A stretch of DNA of 64,000 nucleotides from an uncultured Thalassotalea sp. (GTDB lineage: Bacteria > Pseudomonadota > Gammaproteobacteria > Enterobacterales > Alteromonadaceae). The stretch is taken from assembly GCA_947492575.1 (NCBI GenBank), contig CANLNK010000013.1:1-64000 (forward strand), written 5' to 3'. Shown piece by piece: positions 1-8,502 of the stretch; within the stretch, counting starts at the first letter, position 1; every line of letters starts with the position of its first letter. The notes under the pieces were generated by a model. That model saw only the letters and a program-made list of their open reading frames with translations, was not told the origin of the DNA and searched no databases. The position numbers were made by a program, and so were the translations under genes.

Positions 1-76
1 TGGTCGGTCGTGAAGGATTTGAACCTTCGACAAATTGGTTAAAAGCCAACTGCTCTACCAACTGAGCTAACGACCG
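1..76 (-). tRNA. tRNA-Lys (anticodon TTT)
   Basis: Read on the minus strand, the first 76 bases fold as a full tRNA with an encoded CCA end. The 7-bp acceptor stem pairs plus-strand positions 70-76 with 5-11. The D-arm motif GCTCAGTTGGTAGAGC, the T-arm motif GGTTCGAATCC and the anticodon loop CTTTTAA are all visible, giving anticodon UUU for lysine. A tRNA-Lys just downstream of cpoB is also the arrangement in E. coli. The CCA end touches the window edge, so further tRNA genes may follow outside it. Confidence 0.97.
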
Positions 77-224
77 ACATTTGTTTTGCGTTGTCCTCTC
101 GTCCAACGCGCCGCATATGATACTTATAATTTTTGCTAGTGCAACAACAAATTTGATGTTTTTTGCGATTTCTTTTTTGTTTGCGCAAATTCGCAACAGT
201 ATGAACAAGTTATCAGCAATATTA

Positions 225-992
225 CTATAAATTTTGCAATCTAGCTTGTGCTAATTGCGCTGCAGTAGCTGTTGGATAAGCTTCAATTAATTGTTGATAT
301 AAGCGCTTAGCGTTTTCTGGATTATTCTGCTTCTGCGCTACCATACCCAGTTTAAGCATAGCATCTGCTCGTTTATTGGATGTGGTGTATTTATTTACAA
401 CAATAGAAAACTCTTTTTCGGCTTCTGCCATTTGGCCTTTGTTAAATAATAACTGCCCTAACCAGTAATGTGCATTTGGCGCATAGCTTGAATTAGGAAA
501 ATCACGATTAAAGGCTTGGAATGCAGGAATCGCTTTATCGTACTGCTTATCTTTCAAAACAAGATTAACCGCGCGATCGTAAGCTTCGTTCTCAGTTAGG
601 TTACTGCTGTATACAGCATTACCATTTCCTGGTTGAGGCTTAGCAAGCGTTGCAGGAACTTGCGCTGGAGCTTTTAAGGCGTCAGACACCCTACGTTCAA
701 TCTCTTGATAAAGTTCTCGCTGACGTTCAAGTACTTGCGTAAGTTGATGAGAGTGAAGTTCTGTTACACCGCGTAACTCGTTCACTTCCGTTTGGAGTTC
801 GTCTAATTGACGTTGAATATTTACTTGCGCACGATTACGCGCATCAAGTTTACGTTCTAGATTTGCTAATTGTTCAGCAACACCGCCGACAGCATTACCA
901 CTAACATCTAGCACCGGAGCGGGCTGCTGAGCCAGTGCACAACTTGCACTGGCTGCTATAATAAGCCCGAATAAAACTTTATTGAGTTTCAT
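225..992 (-). CDS. cpoB: Cell division coordinator CpoB (YbgF)
   Basis: A periplasmic protein of 255 residues that in E. coli links the Tol machine to peptidoglycan synthesis by PBP1B during septation. Residues 1-21 form a signal peptide ending in CALA. Residues about 35-100 are a charged coiled coil (the trimerisation region). Residues about 135-255 hold TPR repeats starting at YDRAVNLVLKDKQYDKAIPAF. An AGGAC ribosome site lies 4 nt before the ATG. It is the last protein gene of the Tol-Pal operon, 22 bp after pal. Length and position match the family; identification is secure. Confidence 0.95.
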   Translation of the reverse strand: MKLNKVLFGLIIAASASCALAQQPAPVLDVSGNAVGGVAEQLANLERKLDARNRAQVNIQRQLDELQTEVNELRGVTELHSHQLTQVLERQRELYQEIERRVSDALKAPAQVPATLAKPQPGNGNAVYSSNLTENEAYDRAVNLVLKDKQYDKAIPAFQAFNRDFPNSSYAPNAHYWLGQLLFNKGQMAEAEKEFSIVVNKYTTSNKRADAMLKLGMVAQKQNNPENAKRLYQQLIEAYPTATAAQLAQARLQNL

Positions 993-1014
993 TGCAGTCC
1001 TATTTACGTCGGTA

Positions 1015-1554
1015 TTAGTAAACTAATACTGCGCGACGGTTTTTAGCAAATGCAGCTTCTGTGCGGCTCTTAACCATTGGTTTTTCTTCACCGTAGCTAA
1101 CTACGCTTAATTGTGAAGGAGAAACACCCATGTTTTCTAAATAAGTTACAACAGCTTTTGCACGACGTTCGCCAAGTGCAATGTTGTACTCAGGCGTACC
1201 ACGCTCATCAGCATGACCTTCTACAAGCACTTTAACGTCTGAGTTAGCGTTTAAGAATTTAGCATGCGCATCTAACATTGCAGAGTAAGAACCTGATAAT
1301 GATGATGTATCGAAATCAAAGTAAACAATGTGCTCAGAACGTAAGCGCTCCATTTCTTGACGCTTTTGCTCTTCGATTTGAGCTTGGCGTTGTGCAGCAG
1401 TTACTTGTACGTTTTCATTTGTTTGAGTCGCAGTTTGAGAAGCGTTAGTGTCTACTTGGCTTTGTGCATCTGTGTCAGAGCTAGAGCTACAAGCACCTAA
1501 TGCAAACAAAGGAAGTGCAACAGCAACACTCTTCATTACTTTATTCAAGCGCAT
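1015..1554 (-). CDS. pal: Peptidoglycan-associated lipoprotein Pal
   Basis: An outer-membrane lipoprotein that binds peptidoglycan and TolB and keeps the outer membrane attached during constriction. I place the start at the ATG at 1554 (protein MRLNKVMKS..., 179 residues) because AAGGAA lies 7 nt upstream. An in-frame ATG at 1572 would add six residues that are absent from E. coli Pal. The lipobox L19-G20-A21-C22 marks the lipidated Cys. The C-terminal OmpA domain has the peptidoglycan-binding signature [20 protein letters not shown]. It sits between tolB and cpoB, the standard order. Confidence 0.97.
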   Translation of the reverse strand: MRLNKVMKSVAVALPLFALGACSSSSDTDAQSQVDTNASQTATQTNENVQVTAAQRQAQIEEQKRQEMERLRSEHIVYFDFDTSSLSGSYSAMLDAHAKFLNANSDVKVLVEGHADERGTPEYNIALGERRAKAVVTYLENMGVSPSQLSVVSYGEEKPMVKSRTEAAFAKNRRAVLVY

Positions 1555-1599
1555 TTTATTTTCCTTATTCATGTATATAGAAATAACTATTATTTATTA

Positions 1600-2967
1600 T
1601 TAAAACGGTGACCACGCTGGCGATTTAACCTGTCCGTCTACGGCAGGAAGTCTCGCCTTAAAGCGGCCATCCACAGATACTAGACTCAATACTTGACGAT
1701 TGTTGTGCATAGTACTGTAAATAATCATGCCACCATTTGGTGATACACTTGGCGACTCATCTAAACGAGTTTTTGTTAGTACTTGGAATATCCCCGTATC
1801 TAACTCTTGCTTCGCTAAATGATATTGGCCACGCGTACGATTAACCATAATTAACTGACGACCGTCTGGCGTTAAACTACCACCTAGGTTCATTTCGCCA
1901 TCAAATGTTAAACGTCTTACCTTACCATCGACTAAATTTACGCGATAAAGCTGAGGTTTTCCACCCCGTTCTGAACTAAAAATCAATGAATTACCATCTG
2001 GTGTCCAACTTGGTTCGGTGTCAATTGCTCTATGACGAGTAACACGTCTAAGCTGGTTACTCATCAAATCGAGTATATATAGCTCAGGATTACCATCTTT
2101 AGATAACACTATCGCTAGCTTGCTACCATCAGGAGAGAAACGCGGCGCGCCATTAATGCCAGGGTAAGAGCTAATTAAGCGACGTTTTCCTGTATAAATA
2201 TCAATAATATAGATTTGAGCTTGACGGTTTTCAAAGGTCACATACGCTAATTGTTCACCGCTAGGATGCCAAGCAGGAGACATCAACGGCTCTTTTGAAC
2301 GTAAAATAACTTGTTCATTAGCACCATCGTAATCTGCGAAAACCAACTGATACGGATGTGTAGCTTCATCTCTAACAATGACGTAGGCAATTTTAGTTAA
2401 GAAAGCACCTTTATCGCCCGTTAGCTTTTCATAAACAGCGTTACTGATTTGGTGTGCGAAGCGACGAAACTGACCCGCAGCAATCTCTGCACCACTATTG
2501 ATCATCAGGTGAGCCGTATCTGCAACTAAACGGCCACCACTTAACATTTGCGATTGACCACCTGTAATTTGGCCACGAATAACATCGATTAGTTGATAGT
2601 TTACTTGGTATCGACCGATTGAGGTTTCGCTCACACTACCTACAACAATAGCCTCTACACCTTCAGCAGCCCATGCAGCGTAATCAACTTCTTTATCTGT
2701 GCTTGGTAGCTGAGGAAAACGACTTTGTTCAATAGGACTAAACTTACCACTGCGCAGCAAATCGTCACTCACGACTTTGGCAACGTTATCAGGAAGGACA
2801 CCATTGCCATTATATTTAAACGGTAAAATTGCGATTGGACGAGCGCTATCGATACCCTCTGTAATAACGATCTCTAAAGTCGCATGGGCAGTTAGCGAGA
2901 AAAATGAGAATAATAATGTCGTAGCCGCCAATAATTGGCGAGTAAATCGTGTCATGTATTTGTTCAT
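1600..2967 (-). CDS. tolB: Tol-Pal system periplasmic protein TolB
   Basis: TolB (455 residues) is a periplasmic protein that cycles between Pal and the TolA complex. Residues about 1-29 form a signal peptide. An N-terminal alpha/beta domain follows to about residue 190. The rest is a six-bladed propeller with PD40-type repeats, for example [12 protein letters not shown] and [15 protein letters not shown]. Two in-frame ATGs (codons 1 and 5) compete. An AAGG lies too close to the first and rather far from the second, so the exact start is open. Within the operon it lies 49 bp after tolA. Confidence 0.96.
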   Translation of the reverse strand: MNKYMTRFTRQLLAATTLLFSFFSLTAHATLEIVITEGIDSARPIAILPFKYNGNGVLPDNVAKVVSDDLLRSGKFSPIEQSRFPQLPSTDKEVDYAAWAAEGVEAIVVGSVSETSIGRYQVNYQLIDVIRGQITGGQSQMLSGGRLVADTAHLMINSGAEIAAGQFRRFAHQISNAVYEKLTGDKGAFLTKIAYVIVRDEATHPYQLVFADYDGANEQVILRSKEPLMSPAWHPSGEQLAYVTFENRQAQIYIIDIYTGKRRLISSYPGINGAPRFSPDGSKLAIVLSKDGNPELYILDLMSNQLRRVTRHRAIDTEPSWTPDGNSLIFSSERGGKPQLYRVNLVDGKVRRLTFDGEMNLGGSLTPDGRQLIMVNRTRGQYHLAKQELDTGIFQVLTKTRLDESPSVSPNGGMIIYSTMHNNRQVLSLVSVDGRFKARLPAVDGQVKSPAWSPF

Positions 2968-3016
2968 ACCTTAACTTATTGTGGTCCTTTATCTTTATGT
3001 AGGAATTTATAATCGC

Positions 3017-3919
3017 CTAAAATTCTGGTATTACCGTAAGGCTAATTTTCTGCATCTGCCTAAAAATATCTGGATCTTTTGAAACAGGTAACGTGCCCGC
3101 TTTGTAAACAGCGTTTTTCGCAGCATTACACACTACCGGGGAACCTGAACCAGTTTGAACATTGGTAACAAAACCTGATGGTGCAAGAGTTATCGTTAAT
3201 TTACAAGACTTTCCTTCCATCGTCGCTTGGTCTCTAATAAAGTGCCGTTGAATTGTCTGTGTAATTAGAGCCGTAAAGCGATTGACTTCGGACTGCATTT
3301 GTTGACTTCGCATCTGCTGTCTTGCTGCCATTTCCTGCGCTAATTGTTCGGCCATTATGCGCTCTTGTTCTTCGCGCTCTCTTTTTTCTTGTGCTTTGCG
3401 CTTACGCTCGGCTTCAGCTTTACGTTTGCGTTCTGCTTCTTCACGTTCTTTTTTCTTTTTAGCGTCTGCCGCTGCCTTTTCTTTACGCTTGCGTTCTTCT
3501 TCCTTGCGCTTGCGCTCTTTTTCTAACGCAAGCTTCTTAGCTTTAGCTTGCTTTGCTTTTTCGTCAGCAATGCGACGTTGCTTTTCTTTTTCTTTGCGCT
3601 GCGCTTCTAACTTTTTCTTACGTGCTTGCTCTTCGCGTTTGCGCTTAGCTGCAGCTTTTCGTTCTTCAATCTCTCGAAGGCGTTTTCGTTCAGCAGCTTT
3701 CTTTTGTTCTTCAATTTTGCGTTTTTTTTCAGCTTGCTTCTCTAACACTGCCCTATCAATAGCGACAGCTTGAATAGGTTGAGGCTTGGTTTGCAAATTA
3801 ACTTGCAGTTGTGTGGGTGTTGGCTTGTGAGACGAGAAATTCCCCATCAACAATACCACACCTAAACCCAAATGCAGGCCAACACTAAAAACGATTGGCC
3901 ACGAGTACTTACCGGACAA
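3017..3919 (-). CDS. tolA: Cell envelope integrity protein TolA
   Basis: TolA (300 residues) is the inner-membrane protein that spans the periplasm and transmits proton-motive force from TolQR to Pal/TolB. Residues about 8-27 are the single membrane anchor. Residues about 60-200 are an uninterrupted Lys/Arg/Glu/Ala helix of the domain II type. The last 95 residues are the globular domain III, with the paired cysteines in SCKLTITLAPSG and PVVCNAAKNA. The biased composition creates long spurious open frames on the other strand. It begins 3 bp after tolR. Confidence 0.95.
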   Translation of the reverse strand: MSGKYSWPIVFSVGLHLGLGVVLLMGNFSSHKPTPTQLQVNLQTKPQPIQAVAIDRAVLEKQAEKKRKIEEQKKAAERKRLREIEERKAAAKRKREEQARKKKLEAQRKEKEKQRRIADEKAKQAKAKKLALEKERKRKEEERKRKEKAAADAKKKKEREEAERKRKAEAERKRKAQEKREREEQERIMAEQLAQEMAARQQMRSQQMQSEVNRFTALITQTIQRHFIRDQATMEGKSCKLTITLAPSGFVTNVQTGSGSPVVCNAAKNAVYKAGTLPVSKDPDIFRQMQKISLTVIPEF

Positions 3920-3922
3920 GTG

Positions 3923-4345
3923 TTAATTCTCCGGATTATCTGTCATTAAGCCAACTGAAGGTACACCAGCTTTTTGCAGCAGTACCATCAGCTGAACGAC
4001 AGCATCATAAGACACCGCACCATCGCCATTAACGACGACAGGCTTTTCAGGATCTAGCTGCAGCTGGGCTGCTACTTCAATCGCTAACTGCTCAGCTGTC
4101 ACGTTACGGTTTTTACCGGTACCTTCCGCGATAAAGTAATTTCCTTCAGCATCAACGGACGCAACGATAGGCGTTTTACTATCTTCATCTAACGGTTCAG
4201 CCTCCGCCTTTGGCAGTTCAACTTTTACGCCTTGTGTAATTAGAGGTGCTGTTACCATAAAGATAATTAATAACACCAGCATTACATCGATGTAGGGAAC
4301 GACGTTTATCTCCGCAACTTTTTTTCTTCGAACACGGTTGTACAT
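3923..4345 (-). CDS. tolR: Tol-Pal system protein TolR (ExbD family)
   Basis: TolR (140 residues) forms the ion-conducting stator with TolQ and energises TolA. A basic N-terminus is followed by one membrane helix (residues about 17-37). This helix contains Asp20 in VVPYIDVMLVLL, equivalent to the proton-carrying Asp of ExbD/TolR. The remainder is the periplasmic dimerisation domain. It lies 11 bp after tolQ and 3 bp before tolA, so translation of the three is probably linked. Confidence 0.96.
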   Translation of the reverse strand: MYNRVRRKKVAEINVVPYIDVMLVLLIIFMVTAPLITQGVKVELPKAEAEPLDEDSKTPIVASVDAEGNYFIAEGTGKNRNVTAEQLAIEVAAQLQLDPEKPVVVNGDGAVSYDAVVQLMVLLQKAGVPSVGLMTDNPEN

Positions 4346-4356
4346 TAGGTTACTCC

Positions 4357-5034
4357 CTAGTGCTCAGCTGCTGATTGGCGATGTAAAATCGCCGAGAACT
4401 CTTCCATAAAGTTAGCGTAGCTGTTTTCTAACTTTTCAACTTTGTGACTAAAACGGTTAAAGGCCATTACCGCAGGAATTGCAGCGAAAAGGCCCATTGC
4501 TGTTGCAACTAATGCTTCTGCAATACCTGGCGCTACCATTGCCAGCGTAGCTTGTTGCACAGCACCTAAAGCGATAAATGAGTTCATGATCCCCCAAACG
4601 GTTCCGAATAAACCAATGTAAGGACTAATTGAACCAACCGTCGCCATAAATGGTAAATGTGTTTCTAGGCTGTCCACTTCACGTGATAAAGCAACGCGCA
4701 TGGCACGATGAGTACCATCAACAATCGCCTGTGGCGCGTGAACATTGCTTTTACGTAAACGCGCGAACTCTTTAAAGCCCGCCACAAATAAACTTTCAAT
4801 ACCTTGCACAGCTGGGCGAGAAGTAATTTCAGCGTATAGCTTGTTTAGATCTGCACCGCTCCAAAACTTGTCTTCAAATTGTTTTAACTGAACTAAAGCA
4901 CCGTCTAGTGCTTTTTTGCGCTGGAATATCATTGCCCAACTTGCGACTGAAAAACCCAAAAGGATTAACATTACAGATTTTACTAGCAAACTCGCCTGTA
5001 AAAACAAATCTAAAATTGACAGTTCAGCTGACAC
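4357..5034 (-). CDS. tolQ: Tol-Pal system protein TolQ (ExbB/MotA family)
   Basis: TolQ (225 residues) is the inner-membrane stator subunit that, with TolR, converts proton flow into movement of TolA. Three membrane helices are visible at about residues 15-35, 130-155 and 165-190. The family signature [13 protein letters not shown] lies in the second helix and [20 protein letters not shown] in the third. Its start overlaps the end of ybgC by 11 bp, as in other gammaproteobacterial tol operons. Confidence 0.96.
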   Translation of the reverse strand: MSAELSILDLFLQASLLVKSVMLILLGFSVASWAMIFQRKKALDGALVQLKQFEDKFWSGADLNKLYAEITSRPAVQGIESLFVAGFKEFARLRKSNVHAPQAIVDGTHRAMRVALSREVDSLETHLPFMATVGSISPYIGLFGTVWGIMNSFIALGAVQQATLAMVAPGIAEALVATAMGLFAAIPAVMAFNRFSHKVEKLENSYANFMEEFSAILHRQSAAEH

Positions 5035-5434
5035 TTTTTAACGCTCCTAAAATAAACTCTGGGATTGGGCATGGTTTATGTTTTGTAAAATCGATACATG
5101 CCACTGAGACCGAAACCCGACATAATTCCTTTCCATTAATATCAGTAATTTGTTGATTAAAGATAATACTGGCTCTTTTAAGTCGAACGATTTGAGAGTG
5201 AACTGTTAGTGCATCATCTAACCGAGCTGATGCCAGATTGTCCATCTCAACTCGTCTGACAACGAAACCGATGGAATGTTCTAAAAACTTTGATTGTTCA
5301 ATACCTAATGCGCGGAGCCACTCTGTTCGGGCTCGCTCAAAAAACTTTAAATAGTTGGCATAATAGACAATGCCGCCAGCATCTGTGTCTTCATAATAGA
5401 CACGAACAGGAAATTGAAACGACGACAAAGACAT
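5024..5434 (-). CDS. ybgC: Acyl-CoA thioesterase YbgC
   Basis: A hotdog-fold thioesterase (136 residues; the E. coli protein has 134) acting on short acyl-CoA or acyl-ACP substrates. The motif [20 protein letters not shown] contains the catalytic Asp18. It is the first gene of the tol-pal operon. A weak promoter can be drawn on the minus strand of the upstream gap (TTGTTA, 17 bp, TAAGAT). The cellular substrate is not settled in the family. Confidence 0.95.
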   Translation of the reverse strand: MSLSSFQFPVRVYYEDTDAGGIVYYANYLKFFERARTEWLRALGIEQSKFLEHSIGFVVRRVEMDNLASARLDDALTVHSQIVRLKRASIIFNQQITDINGKELCRVSVSVACIDFTKHKPCPIPEFILGALKSVS

Positions 5435-5731
5435 AGGGAAGATTGTGAATTCTAATTACTCTTATTATGTGCTCTATCTTAATAATTAACGCCAGTGCTA
5501 ACAAGGCTTGTATACAATTAAATTAGTGAATATTTGTAAATTAATTTCTCTACGATCCCCCATTAACTTTTTAGTTACATTTTTTAACATTCAACCAGCA
5601 TGCAAAATATGTAAATAATTATTCACTTTATCGGCAATATCCTTATATATCTATTCATTAGAGACATAGAGGCAATCCCGCTAAAAATTTTCACATTAGT
5701 TTTTCTAATACTTAAATAAAATTTAATTAGT

Positions 5732-5760
5732 TTGTTGGTGTGGTAGGACTTGTTTAGAAT
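5732..5760 (+). promoter_or_regulatory. Candidate sigma70 promoter of an intergenic RNA
   Basis: TTGTTG (5732-5737), a 17-bp spacer and TAGAAT (5755-5760, 5 of 6 to consensus) point to the plus strand in a gap where all flanking genes are on the minus strand. Transcription from here would reach the orphan terminator at 5901-5928. The -35 is poor (3 of 6). An alternative pair is TTCACA / TAAATA about 40 bp upstream. Confidence 0.4.
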
Positions 5761-5766
5761 ACTCTT

Positions 5767-5928
5767 GTTTTCTGAGCTAGCGCAGTGAGAATGTCTCACA
5801 AGCCCAGATTTCTTGAAGAATAGGTAGTATTGATACTGTCTCTTCTCTCTGACATGTTTCCTGGAATTATTAACTTCCTTCTATCAACTTTATTAAGTTG
5901 GCCCGCTTCACTAAGCGGGCTTTTTTTT
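5767..5928 (+). ncRNA. Candidate small RNA in the ruvB-ybgC gap
   Basis: The 612-bp gap between ybgC and ruvB has no gene but ends on the plus strand in a strong intrinsic terminator that no plus-strand gene can use. Upstream of it lie a perfect hairpin GTGAGA-ATG-TCTCAC (5785-5799), a smaller AGTAT/ATACT repeat (5826-5837) and a hairpin CAACTT-TATT-AAGTTG (5885-5900) abutting the terminator. With the promoter at 5732-5760 the transcript would be about 160 nt. I find no open frame with a ribosome site. It does not match 6S, Spot 42, GcvB or Csr-type RNAs. The 5' end is a guess. Confidence 0.5.
5885..5928 (+). terminator. Intrinsic terminator (plus strand, no gene upstream)
   Basis: Two hairpins in tandem: CAACTT/AAGTTG (5885-5900) and an 8-bp GC-rich stem GCCCGCTT/AAGCGGGC with a 4-nt loop (5901-5920), followed by eight T (5921-5928). 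The minus strand has no T run after the stem, so it acts on plus-strand transcription only. Confidence 0.85.
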
Positions 5929-6046
5929 GCCTAAAATTTATTGGGAAATGAGACTGTTGAGGTTATAACAGTGACTATGACTATATTAGGCCACTAATTG
6001 ATCTACCCCAATGTAATGGCATTAAGACGTGTAAAAATTGCTACGG

Positions 6047-7048
6047 CTACGGTTTGGCTAAGCCAAAATGTTGATAGGAACGCTCTGTTACAATGCGCCC
6101 TCTTGGTGTTCGCTGTAAAAAGCCTTGTTGAATTAGGAACGGCTCCAAAACATCCTCTATTGTCTCTCGTTCTTCGCCAATGGCCGCCGCTAAGTTATCT
6201 AATCCAACTGGGCCACCCATAAATTTATCAATGATAGCTTGCAGTAACTTTCTATCCATAATGTCAAAACCTTCATTATCGACTTCTAACATATCTAATG
6301 CTTTTGCGGCGGAGTCTTGGTTTACAACCCCCCCCGTTTTAACATCAGCATAATCGCGAACACGACGTAATAGACGGTTAGCAATACGCGGAGTACCTCG
6401 AGATCGACGAGCCACCTCAAAGGCGCCTTGTTCATCAATGGTAAGATTTAGGAAATGAGCAGAACGCAGTACGATATCGGTAAGATCTTTACTCGAATAA
6501 AATTCTAAACGTTGCACAATGCCAAACCTATCCCTCAGTGGAGACGTTAAGGCACCAGCTCTTGTAGTCGCACCAATCAATGTAAAAGGCGGCAGATCTA
6601 ATTTAATAGAACGTGCGGCTGGCCCCTCACCAATCATAATATCTAATTGGTAATCTTCCATTGCAGGATAAAGAACTTCTTCCACCATTGGACTTAAACG
6701 ATGAATTTCATCGATAAACAACACATCGTTTTCTTCGAGGTTTGTTAACAGTGCAGCTAAATCGCCAGCTTTTTCGAGTACAGGGCCAGAAGTGGTACGA
6801 ATATTTACGCCCATTTCATTAGCAACGATATTGGCTAGTGTGGTTTTACCTAAGCCTGGCGGTCCAAAAATCAGCAGATGATCAAGCGGCTCGCCTCGAT
6901 TCTTCGCAGCAGGAATGAAGATTTCCATTTGTGCCTTAACGTGATCTTGACCAGTATAATCGGTCAGCATTTTTGGACGAATAGCCCGATCTACGCCTTC
7001 ATCTTCAACTGTTGCAACTGGTTGTATTAATCGATCCGCTTCTATCAT
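6047..7048 (-). CDS. ruvB: Holliday junction branch migration DNA helicase RuvB
   Basis: The AAA+ motor (333 residues) that drives branch migration of Holliday junctions together with RuvA. Walker A is [12 protein letters not shown], Walker B is [10 protein letters not shown], sensor 1 is [18 protein letters not shown], and the C-terminal winged helix includes [19 protein letters not shown]. Length and motifs are standard. The gap to ruvA is 123 bp, longer than in E. coli, and contains two CCTAGG palindromes at 7075-7080 and 7093-7098. Probably co-transcribed with ruvA under the SOS response. Confidence 0.97.
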   Translation of the reverse strand: MIEADRLIQPVATVEDEGVDRAIRPKMLTDYTGQDHVKAQMEIFIPAAKNRGEPLDHLLIFGPPGLGKTTLANIVANEMGVNIRTTSGPVLEKAGDLAALLTNLEENDVLFIDEIHRLSPMVEEVLYPAMEDYQLDIMIGEGPAARSIKLDLPPFTLIGATTRAGALTSPLRDRFGIVQRLEFYSSKDLTDIVLRSAHFLNLTIDEQGAFEVARRSRGTPRIANRLLRRVRDYADVKTGGVVNQDSAAKALDMLEVDNEGFDIMDRKLLQAIIDKFMGGPVGLDNLAAAIGEERETIEDVLEPFLIQQGFLQRTPRGRIVTERSYQHFGLAKP

Positions 7049-7171
7049 TTCTTATTCCTAGACGTTGTTGCTGTCCTAGGCAATTAAACTACCCTAGGCA
7101 TTAGCACAAATTCATTAAGTCTATTATTAACTGTTACTTTTACGCTGGCTGTTTATCGTTAAATGCATGGC

Positions 7172-7792
7172 TTAAAGCATAGCTTTAAGCGCATCTTTAA
7201 TCAGTACTTCGCTTGACTTGTCTTTATGATAAACCGCTTTAATCGCCTTATCTGCTTGTCCTTGCGTATACCCCAACGAAATTAGGGCATTGAGTGCATC
7301 TCCTTTAGCATCAGACTTGATAAAGGTATTTTCTGCCGCCAACTCAAGCGGCATCGCATCAGGCATACTGGCATGACTTTCAACTTGCCAATCTTTAATG
7401 CGATCGCGCATTTCAATGAGTAAACGCTCTGCCGTTTTCTTACCAATACCCGGTATTTTAACGATAGTAGAGGCATCATCATGTGCAACACAACTGACAA
7501 ATTGCTCTGCAGACATACCCGACAAAATCGCCAATGCTAATTTTGGCCCTACGCCACTCGCCTTAATTAATAAACGGAAAAGCTTGCGATCAACCTTGGT
7601 AGCAAAACCATAAAGTAATTGCGCATCTTCACGAACAACGAAATGTGTATAAAGTAAGGTAGGTTCATTAAGCTCAGGTAATGCGTACAAAGTTGTCATA
7701 GGGACTTGTACTTCATAACCAACACCGTTGCAGTCGATTACAATATCCGGCGGCTGCTTATCAACGAGTAGCCCTTTTAATTGTCCAATCAC
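7172..7792 (-). CDS. ruvA: Holliday junction branch migration protein RuvA
   Basis: RuvA (206 residues) binds four-way junctions as a tetramer and loads RuvB. An N-terminal OB fold (MIGQLKGLLVDKQPPDIVID) is followed by helix-hairpin-helix motifs (ASGVGPKLALAILSG and IPGIGKKTAERLLIEM). The C-terminal domain (GDALNALISLGYTQGQADKAI) contacts RuvB. A LexA-like box lies 37 bp upstream of the ATG, between ruvC and ruvA. This suggests that ruvAB is SOS-induced separately from ruvC, as in E. coli. Confidence 0.97.
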   Translation of the reverse strand: MIGQLKGLLVDKQPPDIVIDCNGVGYEVQVPMTTLYALPELNEPTLLYTHFVVREDAQLLYGFATKVDRKLFRLLIKASGVGPKLALAILSGMSAEQFVSCVAHDDASTIVKIPGIGKKTAERLLIEMRDRIKDWQVESHASMPDAMPLELAAENTFIKSDAKGDALNALISLGYTQGQADKAIKAVYHKDKSSEVLIKDALKAML

Positions 7793-7828
7793 ATTAAAAT
7801 TCCATGGTTAACATGGCCAAAAGCTTAA

Positions 7829-7848
7829 CACTAGATATTTATACAGTA
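7829..7848 (-). promoter_or_regulatory. LexA (SOS) box upstream of ruvA
   Basis: On the minus strand the 20 bases read TACTGTATAAATATCTAGTG. Against the gammaproteobacterial LexA consensus TACTGTATATATATACAGTA, 16 of 20 positions match, with one perfect half site (TACTGT) and one degraded half. It lies in the 87-bp ruvC-ruvA gap, where E. coli also regulates ruvA by LexA. The site is seen; the regulation is inferred. Confidence 0.6.
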
Positions 7849-7879
7849 AACCATTTATTAAGCCGACAATTTCCAGTTG

Positions 7880-8410
7880 TTACTTTCTTAACCGGCCACG
7901 CACTGTTTTACTCACCTGCCCTGCCATTTTGCTGATGGAATCATGGCTATGAGCATGGCACAGCGCAACGGCAAGCGCATCTGCCGCATCAGCCTGTGGC
8001 GTACCAGGTAGCTTTAAAATTGACTTAACCATATGTTGAACTTGTGTTTTATCTGCAGCACCAGTGCCAACAACTGACTGTTTGATTTGTCGTGCCGAGT
8101 ATTCTGCGATATCCAATCCTGCATTAGTTGCCGCTACGATAGCTGCGCCGCGAGCTTGCCCCAGCTTCAACGCTGAATCGGGATTAGATGCCATAAAGAC
8201 TTGTTCAATAGCAAACATATCAGGTTTAAATTGAATAACCAGTTCAGAAACACCAGCAAAGATTGTCTGCAAACGTGTGGCTAAGTCTTCGCCTTGGGCG
8301 ATAGCTCTAATGCAGCCGCTACCTAAATACGTAAAAGAGCGACCATTCTGTTCAATAATCCCATAGCCAGTTAAGCGTGAGCCAGGGTCTATTCCTAAAA
8401 TAATTGGCAA
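7880..8410 (-). CDS. ruvC: Crossover junction endodeoxyribonuclease RuvC
   Basis: RuvC (176 residues) resolves Holliday junctions by paired nicks. The RNase H fold carries the acidic active site: Asp in [14 protein letters not shown], Glu in [19 protein letters not shown], and the C-terminal pair in [14 protein letters not shown]. In many relatives yebC lies between aspS and ruvC. Here ruvC follows aspS by only 92 bp with a terminator between, so yebC is missing from this locus. Confidence 0.97.
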   Translation of the reverse strand: MPIILGIDPGSRLTGYGIIEQNGRSFTYLGSGCIRAIAQGEDLATRLQTIFAGVSELVIQFKPDMFAIEQVFMASNPDSALKLGQARGAAIVAATNAGLDIAEYSARQIKQSVVGTGAADKTQVQHMVKSILKLPGTPQADAADALAVALCHAHSHDSISKMAGQVSKTVRGRLRK

Positions 8411-8421
8411 ATTTTCCTCAC

Positions 8422-8455
8422 AAAAAAACGCGCTTTCAACAATTAAAAGCGCGTT
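8422..8455 (-). terminator. Intrinsic terminator of aspS
   Basis: A 10-bp stem AACGCGCTTT (8427-8436) pairs with AAAGCGCGTT (8446-8455) around a 9-nt loop. On the minus strand it is followed by seven T (plus-strand A at 8422-8428). It lies between the stop of aspS and the start of ruvC and separates the two units. The plus strand also has five T, so it may work both ways. Confidence 0.85.
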
Positions 8456-8502
8456 TTTATTAGTAAACGATTAAACGTATAGTATCAACGACCTTTTGGT
8501 CA

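Noticed and set aside
2777-2974. 65-codon plus-strand frame opposite tolB
   Set aside because: Lies inside a conserved gene on the other strand and has no recognisable product.
3344-3773. Open frames of 60 and 138 codons on the plus strand opposite tolA
   Set aside because: Mirror image of the Lys/Arg/Glu-rich TolA helix; low-complexity Ser/Phe/Leu translation and no ribosome site.
5435-6046. 6S RNA, Spot 42, GcvB or CsrB-type RNA
   Set aside because: Lacks the long terminal closing stem of 6S, the conserved blocks of Spot 42 and GcvB, and repeated hairpin GGA motifs of Csr RNAs.
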